The notes below the pieces were generated by a model, which was given only the letters and a program-made list of their open reading frames with translations, did not search any database and was not told the origin of the DNA. A stretch of DNA of 37,890 bases. Origin: Planctomycetota bacterium (GTDB lineage Bacteria; Planctomycetota; Phycisphaerae; UBA1845). Made by a program: the position numbers and the translations under genes. The stretch is taken from contig JAUWWQ010000042.1 of NCBI GenBank assembly GCA_030616775.1, forward strand, positions 1-37,890. Direction: 5' to 3'. Positions 7,320 through 16,193 of this stretch are shown piece after piece. The number at the start of each line of letters is the position of its first letter. Position 1 is the first letter of the stretch.

Positions 7320-7904
7320 ATGGCGCACGTGGATAACGACATTGAGAGACTGATCGTTCGCAGCTTGGACGGCGAACTCGGCGAAGATGAGCAACTGCAA
7401 CTCAATCGCGAGCTCATCCGCAACCCCAAAGCCCAGCGGCTGATGGAGCAGTACAAGCAGATCGATGAACTGGCCGGTGCGGCGCTGCATCACGCGCTGG
7501 ATAGTGATCGCATTCCGCTTGATCCGGCTGCGTTGCCGAGTCGAACACAGCCGCAGCGAGCCGTCCGCTATCACCGTGGTTGGTGGCTGGTGCCGGGGGC
7601 GATTGCCGCCGCGCTTTTGGCGATTGTGGTTGCTCAGTTTTCTACTACGCCTCCGGCCGGGCCTACACTGGCGGGCCGTAATGGGGGCGCTGCGAACACG
7701 GTTGTCCCCGTAAGCGGCCGCATCCCGCAGCCGACGGGGATCATGCGAAACGCCGGCACGACTGTCAGACGTAGTACCGGGCGGGATGTGTTTGGCGTGG
7801 TGGGTGAAGACGGCAACATATATTGGATTGAAGTTGACCGCACCAAGACTTTCAGGCGACCGAAGTTGGGGCCGGCGGCTCGAACGTCGACGGAGGGCAT
7901 GTAA
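7320..7904 (+). CDS. Anti-sigma-factor-like membrane protein
   Basis: A 194-residue protein starting four bases after the sigma gene. The N-terminal part (residues 1-50) has the IERLIVRSLDGELGEDEQLQ pattern common at the start of anti-sigma domains, but without the HxxxCxxC zinc motif. One transmembrane helix follows (WWLVPGAIAAALLAIVVAQF, about 87-107), then a Pro/Gly/Thr-rich periplasmic part ending with GEDGNIYWIEVDRT. Topology and position suggest it holds the ECF factor at the membrane. A zinc-free anti-sigma domain is known in other lineages. The role is inferred from context, not from a diagnostic motif. Confidence 0.7.
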   Translation: MAHVDNDIERLIVRSLDGELGEDEQLQLNRELIRNPKAQRLMEQYKQIDELAGAALHHALDSDRIPLDPAALPSRTQPQRAVRYHRGWWLVPGAIAAALLAIVVAQFSTTPPAGPTLAGRNGGAANTVVPVSGRIPQPTGIMRNAGTTVRRSTGRDVFGVVGEDGNIYWIEVDRTKTFRRPKLGPAARTSTEGM

Positions 7905-7986
7905 TCGTCGACCGGCCCAGGCTTGGTTCGCATTTGTGTGCAAGACCAGTTGACAAGACCTGTACAAGACAACAAGGAGTGAACTC

Positions 7987-9492
7987 ATGAAGATGATTTT
8001 GGCGAGTCTCCTGCTGGCGGCGGCCCCGCCGTGGTTGACCTCGACGACAGCCTGGGCATGTGATTGCGACGATGGTGCGAAAAAGCGGGTGGTGGTTGTC
8101 ACCGAAGGGAAGGTCACAACCGGCGATCACCATTGCGTGATAAGCGGCGCAGATGAGGGTACCGCCAAAATTGTGGTCAAGATCGGTGGAGACAAAAACG
8201 ACGGCCGCAGCGAAGACGACGAGAAATTCGTCTGGGTAAGCCGTAAGGGCAGTGGCAAAGAGCGGGGTTGGCTGGGCGTGTCGATCGGCAACGTGCCCGA
8301 GGCCCTTGCCGCTCAACTCGACCTCGAAGACCAGGGCATTATTGTTCTTGATGTCATCGACGATAGCCCGGCGGATCATGCCGGTCTCCGAGTGCACGAC
8401 GTGATTCTCTCTGTCGAACGTGATGTAGTGGAAGGGGACGTCGGCAAGGCGGTTGACTTGATCAAGTCGCGCAAACCGGGCGACGAGGTGGACATCGTTG
8501 TCCTGCGTGACGGTCGGGAGAAGACAATCACGGTGGAACTGGGCTCACGGTCCGGAGTGAAAGAGCTGTTGAAGTGGACTACGGACGCGGACATAGAAGA
8601 ACGCGTCAAAACGCGTTGTAAGATCCTCCGGCGCGGCGAGGACGATGAGTGGATCATTGAAAATCTGGGTGATCTGAAGGCGCTCAAGGAACTGCCCAAG
8701 CACATCAGGATGTTGATTCCCGAAAGCGGTAGCCGATCGACGAAGATCCTCGTAAAAGGCGACAAGAAGAAGATCACCACAAAGGTCGAACGCGACGGCA
8801 CCGTAATTGCGCTGACCCAGGAAGGGGACGGCCCCATCACAGTCAAGAGAGTTGACGAAGACGGCAATGAGAGTGAGCAGACATACGCCGACGAGGATGA
8901 GCTTCGTGAGGCCGATGAAGAGGCGTATGAGCTCTGGGAGGATGTCGGTGATTCCGTGGTGGTTCACCTCGATCTGGACAGCATAGAGATTCCGGAGATC
9001 AAAATACCGCATATCGAGATCCCTGAACTCGACATCGACATTCCTGAGTTCGAGTTTGACTTGGATTCAGAGGACTGGCAGGAGCGCATGGAAGAATGGG
9101 GGGAAGAGTTCGGACGGAACATGCAGCAATGGGGTGAGGAGCTTGGCGAGAAGATCCGGGAGTCGGACGAGGACTGGGGTGAACAGTGGGGCAAGCATTG
9201 GGGTCGCCACTGGGGCGAGCAGTGGGGTGAGCATTGGGGTGAGATCAAGGAGCGCCTCTCGAAAGGTGAAGGATTGCCGGATGACGTCGAGTTTCCGAGC
9301 GTGATGACTCTGCGGCACCTGGGTAAGCCGAAGCACACATTCGAGGTCCAAACGGATGGAACCATCGAAGTTCGCATCCGCAAGGGCGGTTCCGAGATCG
9401 TCCAGCGCTTCGCGGACGAGGATGATCTCGCCCAGCGCAGCCCGAAACTGTACAAGAAGTACAAAATACTCATGGCACTGGAGGATGAATAA
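7987..9492 (+). CDS. Exported PDZ-domain protein with IP- and WG-rich repeats
   Basis: A 501-residue protein with AAGGAG 8-13 bases before the ATG and an N-terminal signal peptide (MILASLLLAAAPPWLTSTTAWA, then a CDCDDG motif after the probable cleavage). A PDZ domain covers about residues 94-187 (WLGVSIGNVPEALAAQL through SPADHAGLRVHDVILSV to VVLRDGREKTITVELG). The rest is very acidic. Residues about 333-358 repeat a short I-x-I-P-E unit, and 368-422 hold at least seven WGE/WGK-type repeats. No protease domain is present, so it is not a DegP-type enzyme; it may be a sensor or scaffold in the envelope. It follows the sigma/anti-sigma pair and may be their target. The exact function is unknown. 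Confidence 0.85.
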   Translation: MKMILASLLLAAAPPWLTSTTAWACDCDDGAKKRVVVVTEGKVTTGDHHCVISGADEGTAKIVVKIGGDKNDGRSEDDEKFVWVSRKGSGKERGWLGVSIGNVPEALAAQLDLEDQGIIVLDVIDDSPADHAGLRVHDVILSVERDVVEGDVGKAVDLIKSRKPGDEVDIVVLRDGREKTITVELGSRSGVKELLKWTTDADIEERVKTRCKILRRGEDDEWIIENLGDLKALKELPKHIRMLIPESGSRSTKILVKGDKKKITTKVERDGTVIALTQEGDGPITVKRVDEDGNESEQTYADEDELREADEEAYELWEDVGDSVVVHLDLDSIEIPEIKIPHIEIPELDIDIPEFEFDLDSEDWQERMEEWGEEFGRNMQQWGEELGEKIRESDEDWGEQWGKHWGRHWGEQWGEHWGEIKERLSKGEGLPDDVEFPSVMTLRHLGKPKHTFEVQTDGTIEVRIRKGGSEIVQRFADEDDLAQRSPKLYKKYKILMALEDE

Positions 9493-9528
9493 CGTTCTTC
9501 AGCCCGGAAGCGACGGCTGAAAACCCAC

Positions 9529-9563
9529 GAGAACGGGCGTCGGTATTGCCGGCGTCCGTTCTC
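9529..9563. terminator. Convergent-gene terminator hairpin
   Basis: GAGAACGGGCG (9529-9539) pairs with CGTCCGTTCTC (9553-9563), with one G-U pair and a further CGG/CCG inner stem around a short loop. On the minus strand the stem is followed by GTGGGTTTTC, a modest U-run, so it could end the DUF362 transcript. A second small stem TCAGCC/GGCTGA (9499-9520) sits just after the PDZ gene. Both lie between convergent genes. Confidence 0.55.
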
Positions 9564-9616
9564 TTGCGCTGTGTCGATCGTTGGGATCCCGCCGGTATAA
9601 CGGGAGCTCGGGGATT

Positions 9617-10654
9617 TCAGCCTTCAATCACATCAGCGAGATGCGGCACGTCGAGCACTTCAAATCGTGTCTTGAGCGGCTCGATCGGTTCACCGTGCTG
9701 AGTGATGTTGTGTTCGTGAATCGGCCCAAGCCAACCCGACGCGCCGGTGAGGTAGTCCAGACCGTATGGGTGCAGCCCCATGACACGTACGGCCGTGGCG
9801 TCGACCGCGGTCATGTTCGTTCCCATGATGACGCACCCTACCGACTTTGGTGACCCCATGATCGGGCCGTCGCCCTCCATGCCGATGATGCCGTCGACAA
9901 TGGCGAAGGACGGTTTGACTGTTGCGTTGATGTCCATAATTGCCCTGTCAATGCCCTCCCAGTGGAGTACATTCTTCGGCCAGCCGTATACCACGCCGGG
10001 CATCACACCAAACAGGTTTTTCATTGCACAAGTCACGCCGACCCAGTGATGGGTTTTCAACTTGGGAATGGAAACCACCCAGTCGGCACTTAGTAACGTC
10101 TGTGGGAGGTACAGTGATTCTAGTGACGTGCGCCGACCGGTGTTGCGGACTTCGACAAGCTCGTCGTGATTCAAGTCGACGAAGGTGATTTTCGCCCCAT
10201 CGAGCGCTTGACCCATTCCAGACTCGTCGAGGACGAGCTGGCTGTCACGGCGATGTCCCTGCCCCTCGGCGACGATCACTTCTCGGGCGTCGAGTCGTCG
10301 CAGTGCCTGGGCTGCAGCGAGGACAACCGACGGGTGCGTGTTGATGTGTGACAGGCCCACGGCAGTCTCCACCAAGTTGGGTTTCAGCAGGATGCGTTTA
10401 CCGCGAATAACACGCCGGGTGACCCCCAGCGTTTTCAATCCTTCGCCGATCAGGCCGGTCAGATCGACATGATAGTCACTTGCCTTGCCGATGAACACGT
10501 CAGCCCGCAGTCCGTGCTCGTGTCGTGTCCATTGCCGGAAGGCTGCGGCAATCCCGCCGCCCACCAGCAGTCCTCCGCCTACCCCCAGCATCTCGCGGCG
10601 GGAGAGTTTCCACCCACCGGCACAAGTAGCGTGCGCAGTTCCTGTATCACCCAT
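9617..10654 (-). CDS. Tat-exported DUF362 domain protein
   Basis: About 345 residues. The N-terminus carries a twin-arginine signal (KLSRREMLGVGGG followed by a hydrophobic stretch), so the folded protein is probably exported by Tat. The DUF362 core is recognisable by LLKPNLVE, then VVSIPKLKTHHWVGVTCAMK, NLFGVMPG and a final segment VDATAVRVMG. DUF362 has no settled function; some members carry Fe-S clusters, but no CxxCxxC motif is seen here. ATG 10654 is chosen because GGTGA sits five bases before it and it overlaps the upstream stop by 8 bases; ATG 10666 is the alternative. It is probably co-transcribed with the toroid gene, which lies upstream of it on the minus strand. Confidence 0.82.
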   Translation of the reverse strand: MGDTGTAHATCAGGWKLSRREMLGVGGGLLVGGGIAAAFRQWTRHEHGLRADVFIGKASDYHVDLTGLIGEGLKTLGVTRRVIRGKRILLKPNLVETAVGLSHINTHPSVVLAAAQALRRLDAREVIVAEGQGHRRDSQLVLDESGMGQALDGAKITFVDLNHDELVEVRNTGRRTSLESLYLPQTLLSADWVVSIPKLKTHHWVGVTCAMKNLFGVMPGVVYGWPKNVLHWEGIDRAIMDINATVKPSFAIVDGIIGMEGDGPIMGSPKSVGCVIMGTNMTAVDATAVRVMGLHPYGLDYLTGASGWLGPIHEHNITQHGEPIEPLKTRFEVLDVPHLADVIEG

Positions 10655-11549
10655 GAGTGTCACCATCCGGTACTGAGGTCAAGGGGTATGACTTCAGGTC
10701 CGCCATCAGAAGCAGCGCGTCCTCCAGGGGGTTTGCCTGGTGTTGCACCCTGCGGGCTGCGCACTGGGCCAGCCAGCTTTCGGATTCCGGGGGGCGCGAT
10801 AGCCAAGCCGTAAGCCCAATCAGCCCCCATGCAAGAGAGAACGGCGAGAGGATCCTGGGTAACTCGTTGGTCAAATAGGCAATCGACTCATCGATTTGGA
10901 GAACTTGCGGTTCACCGGCCAGGGCGGCAAGAGCAATCCCGGTTGTAGCAGGAAACGGCCGCAACGTGTTGGCCAGCACACGCGTGTTGCCGTAGTTCCA
11001 GCCGCCGCCGGGCAGCACCCGATCCCAGAGCAGGCGAACCGCTTCGCGCACCCGTGGATGGCTTGTCTGGCCACACGTACGTAACGCCAGCACCGCATAC
11101 GCAGTCGGCTCCAGCCATGAATGCGTTCCTTCGACCCAAGGCCAGCCTTGCAGCGTCCTGTCGTGTCCGAAGATGTCAGGCATCGGAGAGAGCCGGCGCC
11201 CGCGGGTCGCCAGTAGCCATCTGGTTGCGCTCTCCACATGCGTCTGATACCGGCGGTTTGTCATGGAACCGGCGCTAGCCCACGCCAAAACGCACAGCCC
11301 GGTAGGCCAACCCGGTGACGAGACCTGTGCAGAGACTGGAACACTCCCATTGGAACACTGGAGCCTGGCCAATGACTCCAGCCCGTGGACCCACCGCTGC
11401 GGTTCTACCTTATGGCAGGCCAGGGCGAGACATGCTACAGCCGTCGGTTCGGCGCACGCGGAGGCGTCCGCCCTATAACCCCAGCCACCCCCATGTGCCG
11501 CACCGGCGATGACCCGGTCGATCAACAAACGTTGCCATGGTGTATGCAC
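10647..11549 (-). CDS. Prenyltransferase/squalene-oxidase repeat protein (alpha-alpha toroid)
   Basis: A 300-residue protein with GTG start at 11549. It shows the repeated pattern of alpha-alpha toroid proteins related to terpene cyclases: GGGWGYRADA near the N-terminus, WLLATRGRR and SWLEPTAYAVLALR in the middle, and GGGWNYGNTRV further on. No catalytic DXDD motif of squalene-hopene cyclase is visible, and the length is about half that of a cyclase, so it is a binding or uncharacterised member of the superfamily. Its stop overlaps the start of the DUF362 gene, indicating a two-gene operon. AAAGGGGAG lies about 27 bases upstream, too far to be a clear ribosome-binding site for this start. Confidence 0.75.
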   Translation of the reverse strand: MHTPWQRLLIDRVIAGAAHGGGWGYRADASACAEPTAVACLALACHKVEPQRWVHGLESLARLQCSNGSVPVSAQVSSPGWPTGLCVLAWASAGSMTNRRYQTHVESATRWLLATRGRRLSPMPDIFGHDRTLQGWPWVEGTHSWLEPTAYAVLALRTCGQTSHPRVREAVRLLWDRVLPGGGWNYGNTRVLANTLRPFPATTGIALAALAGEPQVLQIDESIAYLTNELPRILSPFSLAWGLIGLTAWLSRPPESESWLAQCAARRVQHQANPLEDALLLMADLKSYPLTSVPDGDTHG

Positions 11550-11640
11550 CGGCAGATTATCGTTCGTGGCGCTGCTCCCCTTTAACGACCCTGCGCCTGC
11601 TCATCCGTAAGGTCAGTCTCTTATGGGAATTGCCACTCAG

Positions 11641-11660
11641 CCCTCTGCATTGCCAGAGGG
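11641..11660. repeat. Small hairpin in a divergent intergenic region
   Basis: CCCTCTG (11641-11647) and CAGAGGG (11654-11660) form a perfect 7-bp stem with a 6-base loop, between the divergent toroid and sulfatase-like genes (gap 11550-11826). The function is unknown; it might be regulatory. No convincing promoter hexamers were identified in the gap. Confidence 0.4.
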
Positions 11661-11826
11661 ACGACATTGCGGTTTATTAACAGACCCCGGTGACATTCCG
11701 GCCGTCGTTTTTTGACTTCTGAGGTCCTGTATCCGAAATTACTGACGACCGCATGTTAGCGGTTAGAGAAGATGCCCGGGGGTACATCGTGTACTCGCTC
11801 TGTTTCTTATCGGGCCTATAGCTCCT

Positions 11827-13815
11827 ATGAATATGCTTTGGACAGTAAGTGCATCACTCTCCTTGGCAGTCGTGGCGGCCGTGGCGGAAGTGATGGTCCG
11901 GTGGTGGTTTTCCACGGAAGACATCCATGCCACACAACTGGGCCTCGCGGTATTCACAAATGTTGCGGCCCTCGGCGCGCTCGCTGTTATGGTGGCAAGT
12001 GCTTGCTGGGGGATGGGGTGGCTCGTGGCCAGGACAATTCACAACACCCGGCCGATTGTGAGAGATTATTTGCCTTGCACTTCGTTGGGGGTGGTTACCG
12101 GTCTCCTGACACTTCAGACTAACGGACTGGGCCTAGACCAGGGCTTACCGGACCCTCATACAGTCACCATTTTCGCGCTGGTTCTGGCTGTGGCAACGGC
12201 TGCTGCCGTAGGCCGCCGGTCCAAGTCCGAGAAGACACGACTGCCAGTCATGACGCGGGTCGCAGTCTGTCTAGCCTGGTTACTATGCATCGCGTTCACA
12301 GGCGCATCACTGAGTAAAACCAACGCCCAGGTAAAGGAGTGGCTACGTGTAAATGAGGAGGGGAGTGCCCCCATTGCCGAGAGGCCGCCGAACATTATCC
12401 TCGTCGTGATTGATACCCTGCGGGCTGACAGCGTGGGCGTGTATTCCGACGGCAGCCGCAGCCTGACGCCGAATCTGGACCGCCTTGCGGAATCGTCGAT
12501 CGTCTACCTTAATGCACTGAGTACAGCCCCCTGGACCTTGCCGGCACACGCCAGTCTGTTCACCGGGCTGTACCCCGAGACGCATGGAGTCAATTGGGGA
12601 CACTACGAGCTGGATGACCGCTGGCCGGTGATCGCGGAGTTGCTGAAACGCCGCGGTTACACCACCTTCGGCATCTCCAATAACTGGCTGTTGAGCCGGG
12701 TCAACGGCTTTGCTCGAGGATTTGACGCCTTCATTGAGACTCCCACGGATCCCTTCCTGAGTCGTTGGCGGTTGGCTTTACAATGCGGCGTGGTTAACGG
12801 CGCCGTAACATGGATTGGCCTCCCTCCGGAGGTCGGCTGCGATGCAGGCTCAGCGTGGACGAACTGGCTGTTGCGCAAGCGCTTGGCAGCCGCCCGCCCC
12901 TCAGAGCGCCCTACGTTCATCTTCATTAACTACTTCGAACCACATGACCCCTATCGTCCACCACCCCGATACACCGAATCGTATTTAACTTCCGAACAAC
13001 GCCGGGCCTATCGCAAACTGCAGCAGCAAGAGGACCGCCTGGCTGCACACGCCTGCGGTCTTCCTGACATTTTTGATGATGAACAGATCAGATTGTTAAA
13101 GACGCTCTATGATGCAGAGGTAGCCTATCAGGATGAAGTCATTGGTGGACTATTGAAGACCCTGGCGGAAAGCGGGTTCATGAAGGACTCCTGGATCGTC
13201 ATTACCAGCGATCATGGGGAGCTCTTTGGGGAGCACGGAATGATCTATCACACCGCGAGTTCCCACTACAAATTGCTGCACATCCCCTTGATCGTTCGAC
13301 CGCCTGGGGGAACTGATGGACAGCGGCTTGAGGTACCGGTGCAGCCGGTCGACGTCTTTGTCACTCTGTTGGAAGAGGCAGGCGTTGAAATACCGGACGT
13401 GGCTCAGCGGGCGTATCGCCTGCCACTGAATGGCGCTGACCCGCCGCGGCGCGCGTTGTCTGTTGCCCAAGAGCACGGGGCATCTATCGCAGGTCTGTCA
13501 ATCGCACAACGGATGAATATGCAGGCCGACCTGGCCCACTGGTTGACCTGGGTCGATTCAGTGTACATCGATGGATACTTGTTAGAGGTGAACTCGCGTG
13601 GCTCGTACGCATTGTTTAATGTGAACGAGGATCCGGGAATGTACGTAAATCTGGCAACCGTCATGGCCGGCCGGGCGGGATCGATGGCGAATCTGTTTGA
13701 AAGCTGGAGAGAGAGACACGCGGATACCAGGAGCAGTTATGAGACTCAAACACATACGCAGGTGCGTCACGGCGGTAGCGATCGGCTTGTGGTTCATACT
13801 GGGGCCGGGGGCTAG
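11827..13815 (+). CDS. Membrane-anchored sulfatase-like (alkaline phosphatase superfamily) enzyme
   Basis: 662 residues. The first 160 hold about four to five hydrophobic helices (for example SLSLAVVAAVAEVMVRWWF and IFALVLAVATAAAVG). The sulfatase fold begins at residue 187 with PPNIILVVIDTLRAD (metal-binding D196). The nucleophile loop is STAPWTLPAHASLFTGLYPE (residues 232-251). A second metal site is SDHGELFGEHG (D462, H463). The Cys/Ser of the arylsulfatase C/S-x-P-x-R motif is Thr (T233) and the Arg is absent, as in sulfatase-like phospho- or phosphoglycerol-transferases, so a true arylsulfatase is unlikely. The 3' end overlaps the next gene by 77 bases in another frame. The tail after residue 630 is low in conservation signals. 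Confidence 0.88.
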   Translation: MNMLWTVSASLSLAVVAAVAEVMVRWWFSTEDIHATQLGLAVFTNVAALGALAVMVASACWGMGWLVARTIHNTRPIVRDYLPCTSLGVVTGLLTLQTNGLGLDQGLPDPHTVTIFALVLAVATAAAVGRRSKSEKTRLPVMTRVAVCLAWLLCIAFTGASLSKTNAQVKEWLRVNEEGSAPIAERPPNIILVVIDTLRADSVGVYSDGSRSLTPNLDRLAESSIVYLNALSTAPWTLPAHASLFTGLYPETHGVNWGHYELDDRWPVIAELLKRRGYTTFGISNNWLLSRVNGFARGFDAFIETPTDPFLSRWRLALQCGVVNGAVTWIGLPPEVGCDAGSAWTNWLLRKRLAAARPSERPTFIFINYFEPHDPYRPPPRYTESYLTSEQRRAYRKLQQQEDRLAAHACGLPDIFDDEQIRLLKTLYDAEVAYQDEVIGGLLKTLAESGFMKDSWIVITSDHGELFGEHGMIYHTASSHYKLLHIPLIVRPPGGTDGQRLEVPVQPVDVFVTLLEEAGVEIPDVAQRAYRLPLNGADPPRRALSVAQEHGASIAGLSIAQRMNMQADLAHWLTWVDSVYIDGYLLEVNSRGSYALFNVNEDPGMYVNLATVMAGRAGSMANLFESWRERHADTRSSYETQTHTQVRHGGSDRLVVHTGAGG

Positions 13816-14008
13816 CCCCGCGCAGGGGTACATTGACCCAGGCACAGGGGCCAGTCTGTTTTCATCGCTGGGCTTGTTGCTGGGTGTAGCCTGCGCGGGT
13901 ATCGCGATTGGCTTTACACAGTTCAAGCGTTGTTGTACCTGGTTGGTGGCCTTGGTGATGGCACGACGCGCCGGCAGACAACCGAAGACGCAAAGCCTGG
14001 ATAAATAA
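13739..14008 (+). CDS. Small YIDPGTG-motif membrane protein
   Basis: 89 residues, starting at ATG 13739, five bases after AGGAG (13729-13733), inside the 3' end of the sulfatase-like gene. There is a signal peptide or first membrane helix (residues 9-29, ending ASPAQG), then YIDPGTGASLF (31-41), then a second membrane helix (LGLLLGVACAGIAIGF) and a basic tail. Small proteins with a YIDPGTG motif are seen next to alkaline-phosphatase-superfamily genes in other bacteria (family recollection, not checked here); their role is unknown. The gene sits between two such enzymes and overlaps both, so all three are likely translated together. Confidence 0.8.
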   Translation: MRLKHIRRCVTAVAIGLWFILGPGASPAQGYIDPGTGASLFSSLGLLLGVACAGIAIGFTQFKRCCTWLVALVMARRAGRQPKTQSLDK

Positions 14009-15996
14009 TGAAACCGCAGGGCCGCTATTCCAGAGTATTGGTATTGGGGATAGATGGGCTGGACCCCAAGCGGGTAGCCCAGATGGTCTGCAAGGGTGAG
14101 CTTCGAGCATTCTCTCAGCTACAGAAGAGGGGGAGATTGTGCCCACTGGCGACAAGTAATCCCGCTGAGAGTCCCGTGGCGTGGTCGTCGCTTGCAACCG
14201 GATGTAATCCGGGAAAACATGGCATATTTGACTTTATTCATCGTGATCCGAGGAATTACGTCCCCTATCTTTCGCTACAGCGCAGTAAACCGACGTTCAC
14301 TGAAGGCAAGAACCGCTATGTTTCGCCGCGACGGGTGCCGGGGTTCTGGCAGATGACGTCAGATGCCGGAGTGCCGACAACGGTGATCCGCTGGCCGGTG
14401 ACTTTCCCGGCCGAGAGTGTAAAGGGCCGGTTCTTGGCCGGGCTCGGCGTGCCCGACGTAACCGGGCGCTTGGGCAGGTACACTTTCTACACCACCGCCA
14501 CTCAGAAAGAGGACGATGAGAATGTCGTGCGCGTCGTCTGGACAGGCAATAGGATACACACTCACCTATTCGGTCCAACAATGGCGGGTATTGCTGGATC
14601 GCGGCCGGTTCGGGTGAGATTGACCATTGAGCGGACAGACCGAGGTGTTACACTGTGCGCGGGGTCGCAGCGGTATGAAATTCGACCTCACCAGTGGTCG
14701 AAATGGTGTACGGTTCGGTTCAAGTGGGGCCCGATCCAGGTATGCGACGCCCTGGTGAAGTTTTACCTGGTCAGCACGAATCCCCAGCTTCGCCTGTTCG
14801 CCACACCATTGCAGATCGACCCGAGACGGCAAGTCTGGCCGCTCACGCACCCTGCCTCCTACGGAACAGAGCTGGCAGACCGACTCGGTCTCTTCTACAC
14901 GCTCGGGGTACCTGAAGACACCAATGCGGTCACCGACGGCAGATACGATCTGGACGCCTTCCTGCAACAATGTGGTGAGATCGACCGGGAACGACGACGG
15001 ATGTTTGAGCACGAACTGAATCGCTTCACGGATGGAGTGTTCGCATTCGTGTTTGACACCAGTGACCGGATTCAACATATGTTCTGGTGTGCAGAGGATG
15101 AAGCAAGCCCGACGTATGACCCGATAAGGGCCAAGAAGTACGGCCGGATCATTCACAAATTGTATCAGGACATGGACAATGTCCTCGCCGCAGCGCTCGA
15201 TGCAGCCGGCAGCGATACGGCGGTTTTCGTGGTATCCGATCATGGTTTTACATCCTTCCACCGTTCGGTTCATTTGAATCGATGGTTGGTTGACAACGGT
15301 TTCATGAAGCTCGAGCAGCCCGGCGATGGCCGATCCTTGCTCGGAGACGTCGACTGGCATCAAACGCGAGCCTATGCAGTGGGCTTTACAGGTATTTATC
15401 TCAATCTCGCGGGGCGGGAGTCAAAGGGCATTGTAAAAGCGGGTAAGGAAGCGGAAGACATCCTCGGGCAGCTCGACGCGGAGCTACGCCGGGCGCGCGA
15501 TCCCCAATCTGGTGCAACGATGATCCGCAGTGTGTACTTTACCCGTGACGCTTATTCCGGACCGCATGCTGCAGATGGACCGGATCTTCTCGTTGGATTT
15601 GAACCGGGGTATCGTGCTAGCTGGCAGACGGCCCTTGGAGGCGCCCCCGCCAACGTGGTGGTTGACAACGACAAGTTGTGGGCAGCGGATCATCTGGTCG
15701 ATCCCACTGCCGTGCCGGGTGTTTTGGCAACCAACGTCCCGGTTACGACTACTATACCCGCCTGTGTCGACCTGGCTCCAACCGTACTTGCCTGTCTCGG
15801 ACTACCCATTCCGGCATATATGGATGGCCGATCGTGGGTAGGAGACACATCCAAGCAAGAAGTGTCGCCCGATAATCTCGATAGACTGGAACCGCAATTG
15901 GTTGGCGCTGCCCATAACTGCATTGGTCCCGATGGCTTAGACGATCAACAGCGATCACAAATAGAACAGCATTTGAGCGACCTGGGTTATCTGTGA
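14008..15996 (+). CDS. Type I phosphodiesterase/nucleotide-pyrophosphatase-like alkaline phosphatase superfamily protein
   Basis: 662 residues. The start ATG overlaps the previous stop by one base. The fold begins at once with VLVLGIDGLDP (metal-binding D17), then the nucleophile loop ESPVAWSSLATGCNPGKHG (S55 as likely nucleophile) and the metal-binding VSDHGF (D411, H412). Other conserved parts are FDTSDRIQHMFW and HAADGPDLLVGFEPGYR. No signal peptide or membrane helix is obvious, unlike the sulfatase-like partner two genes upstream. Substrate is unknown; members act on phosphodiesters or phosphonates. It probably works with the YIDPGTG protein and the sulfatase-like enzyme on an envelope polymer (inference). 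Confidence 0.85.
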   Translation: MKPQGRYSRVLVLGIDGLDPKRVAQMVCKGELRAFSQLQKRGRLCPLATSNPAESPVAWSSLATGCNPGKHGIFDFIHRDPRNYVPYLSLQRSKPTFTEGKNRYVSPRRVPGFWQMTSDAGVPTTVIRWPVTFPAESVKGRFLAGLGVPDVTGRLGRYTFYTTATQKEDDENVVRVVWTGNRIHTHLFGPTMAGIAGSRPVRVRLTIERTDRGVTLCAGSQRYEIRPHQWSKWCTVRFKWGPIQVCDALVKFYLVSTNPQLRLFATPLQIDPRRQVWPLTHPASYGTELADRLGLFYTLGVPEDTNAVTDGRYDLDAFLQQCGEIDRERRRMFEHELNRFTDGVFAFVFDTSDRIQHMFWCAEDEASPTYDPIRAKKYGRIIHKLYQDMDNVLAAALDAAGSDTAVFVVSDHGFTSFHRSVHLNRWLVDNGFMKLEQPGDGRSLLGDVDWHQTRAYAVGFTGIYLNLAGRESKGIVKAGKEAEDILGQLDAELRRARDPQSGATMIRSVYFTRDAYSGPHAADGPDLLVGFEPGYRASWQTALGGAPANVVVDNDKLWAADHLVDPTAVPGVLATNVPVTTTIPACVDLAPTVLACLGLPIPAYMDGRSWVGDTSKQEVSPDNLDRLEPQLVGAAHNCIGPDGLDDQQRSQIEQHLSDLGYL

Positions 15997-16029
15997 CCCG
16001 CCTGCCTCGTGGTCATTCCGTGAGTTTCC

Positions 16030-16035
16030 TATAAT
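16030..16035 (+). promoter_or_regulatory. Possible -10 element upstream of the Tad locus
   Basis: A perfect TATAAT at 16030-16035 lies 275 bases before the first pilin gene, after the phosphodiesterase stop. No good -35 is seen at 16-18 bp (TCGTGG is the best), so activator dependence or chance are both possible. Confidence 0.3.
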
Positions 16036-16193
16036 ATCCCATACGCAATTCAACACCGCTCTTAGTGGGATGTCCCCTTACTGCGTTCCATATGCTGAAG
16101 CGCTGCGTCGTCTTATCTGACTTACTGACTGCTGGTCCGGTAGCTCGGCGGGGCGCGTTGCTTTCACTGGCGATGGAAAATAATCGACTTTTT

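Noticed and set aside
7296-8117. Minus-strand frame of 273 codons antisense to the anti-sigma gene
   Set aside because: It mirrors two plus-strand genes with good starts and domain structure, and its translation has no coherent features.
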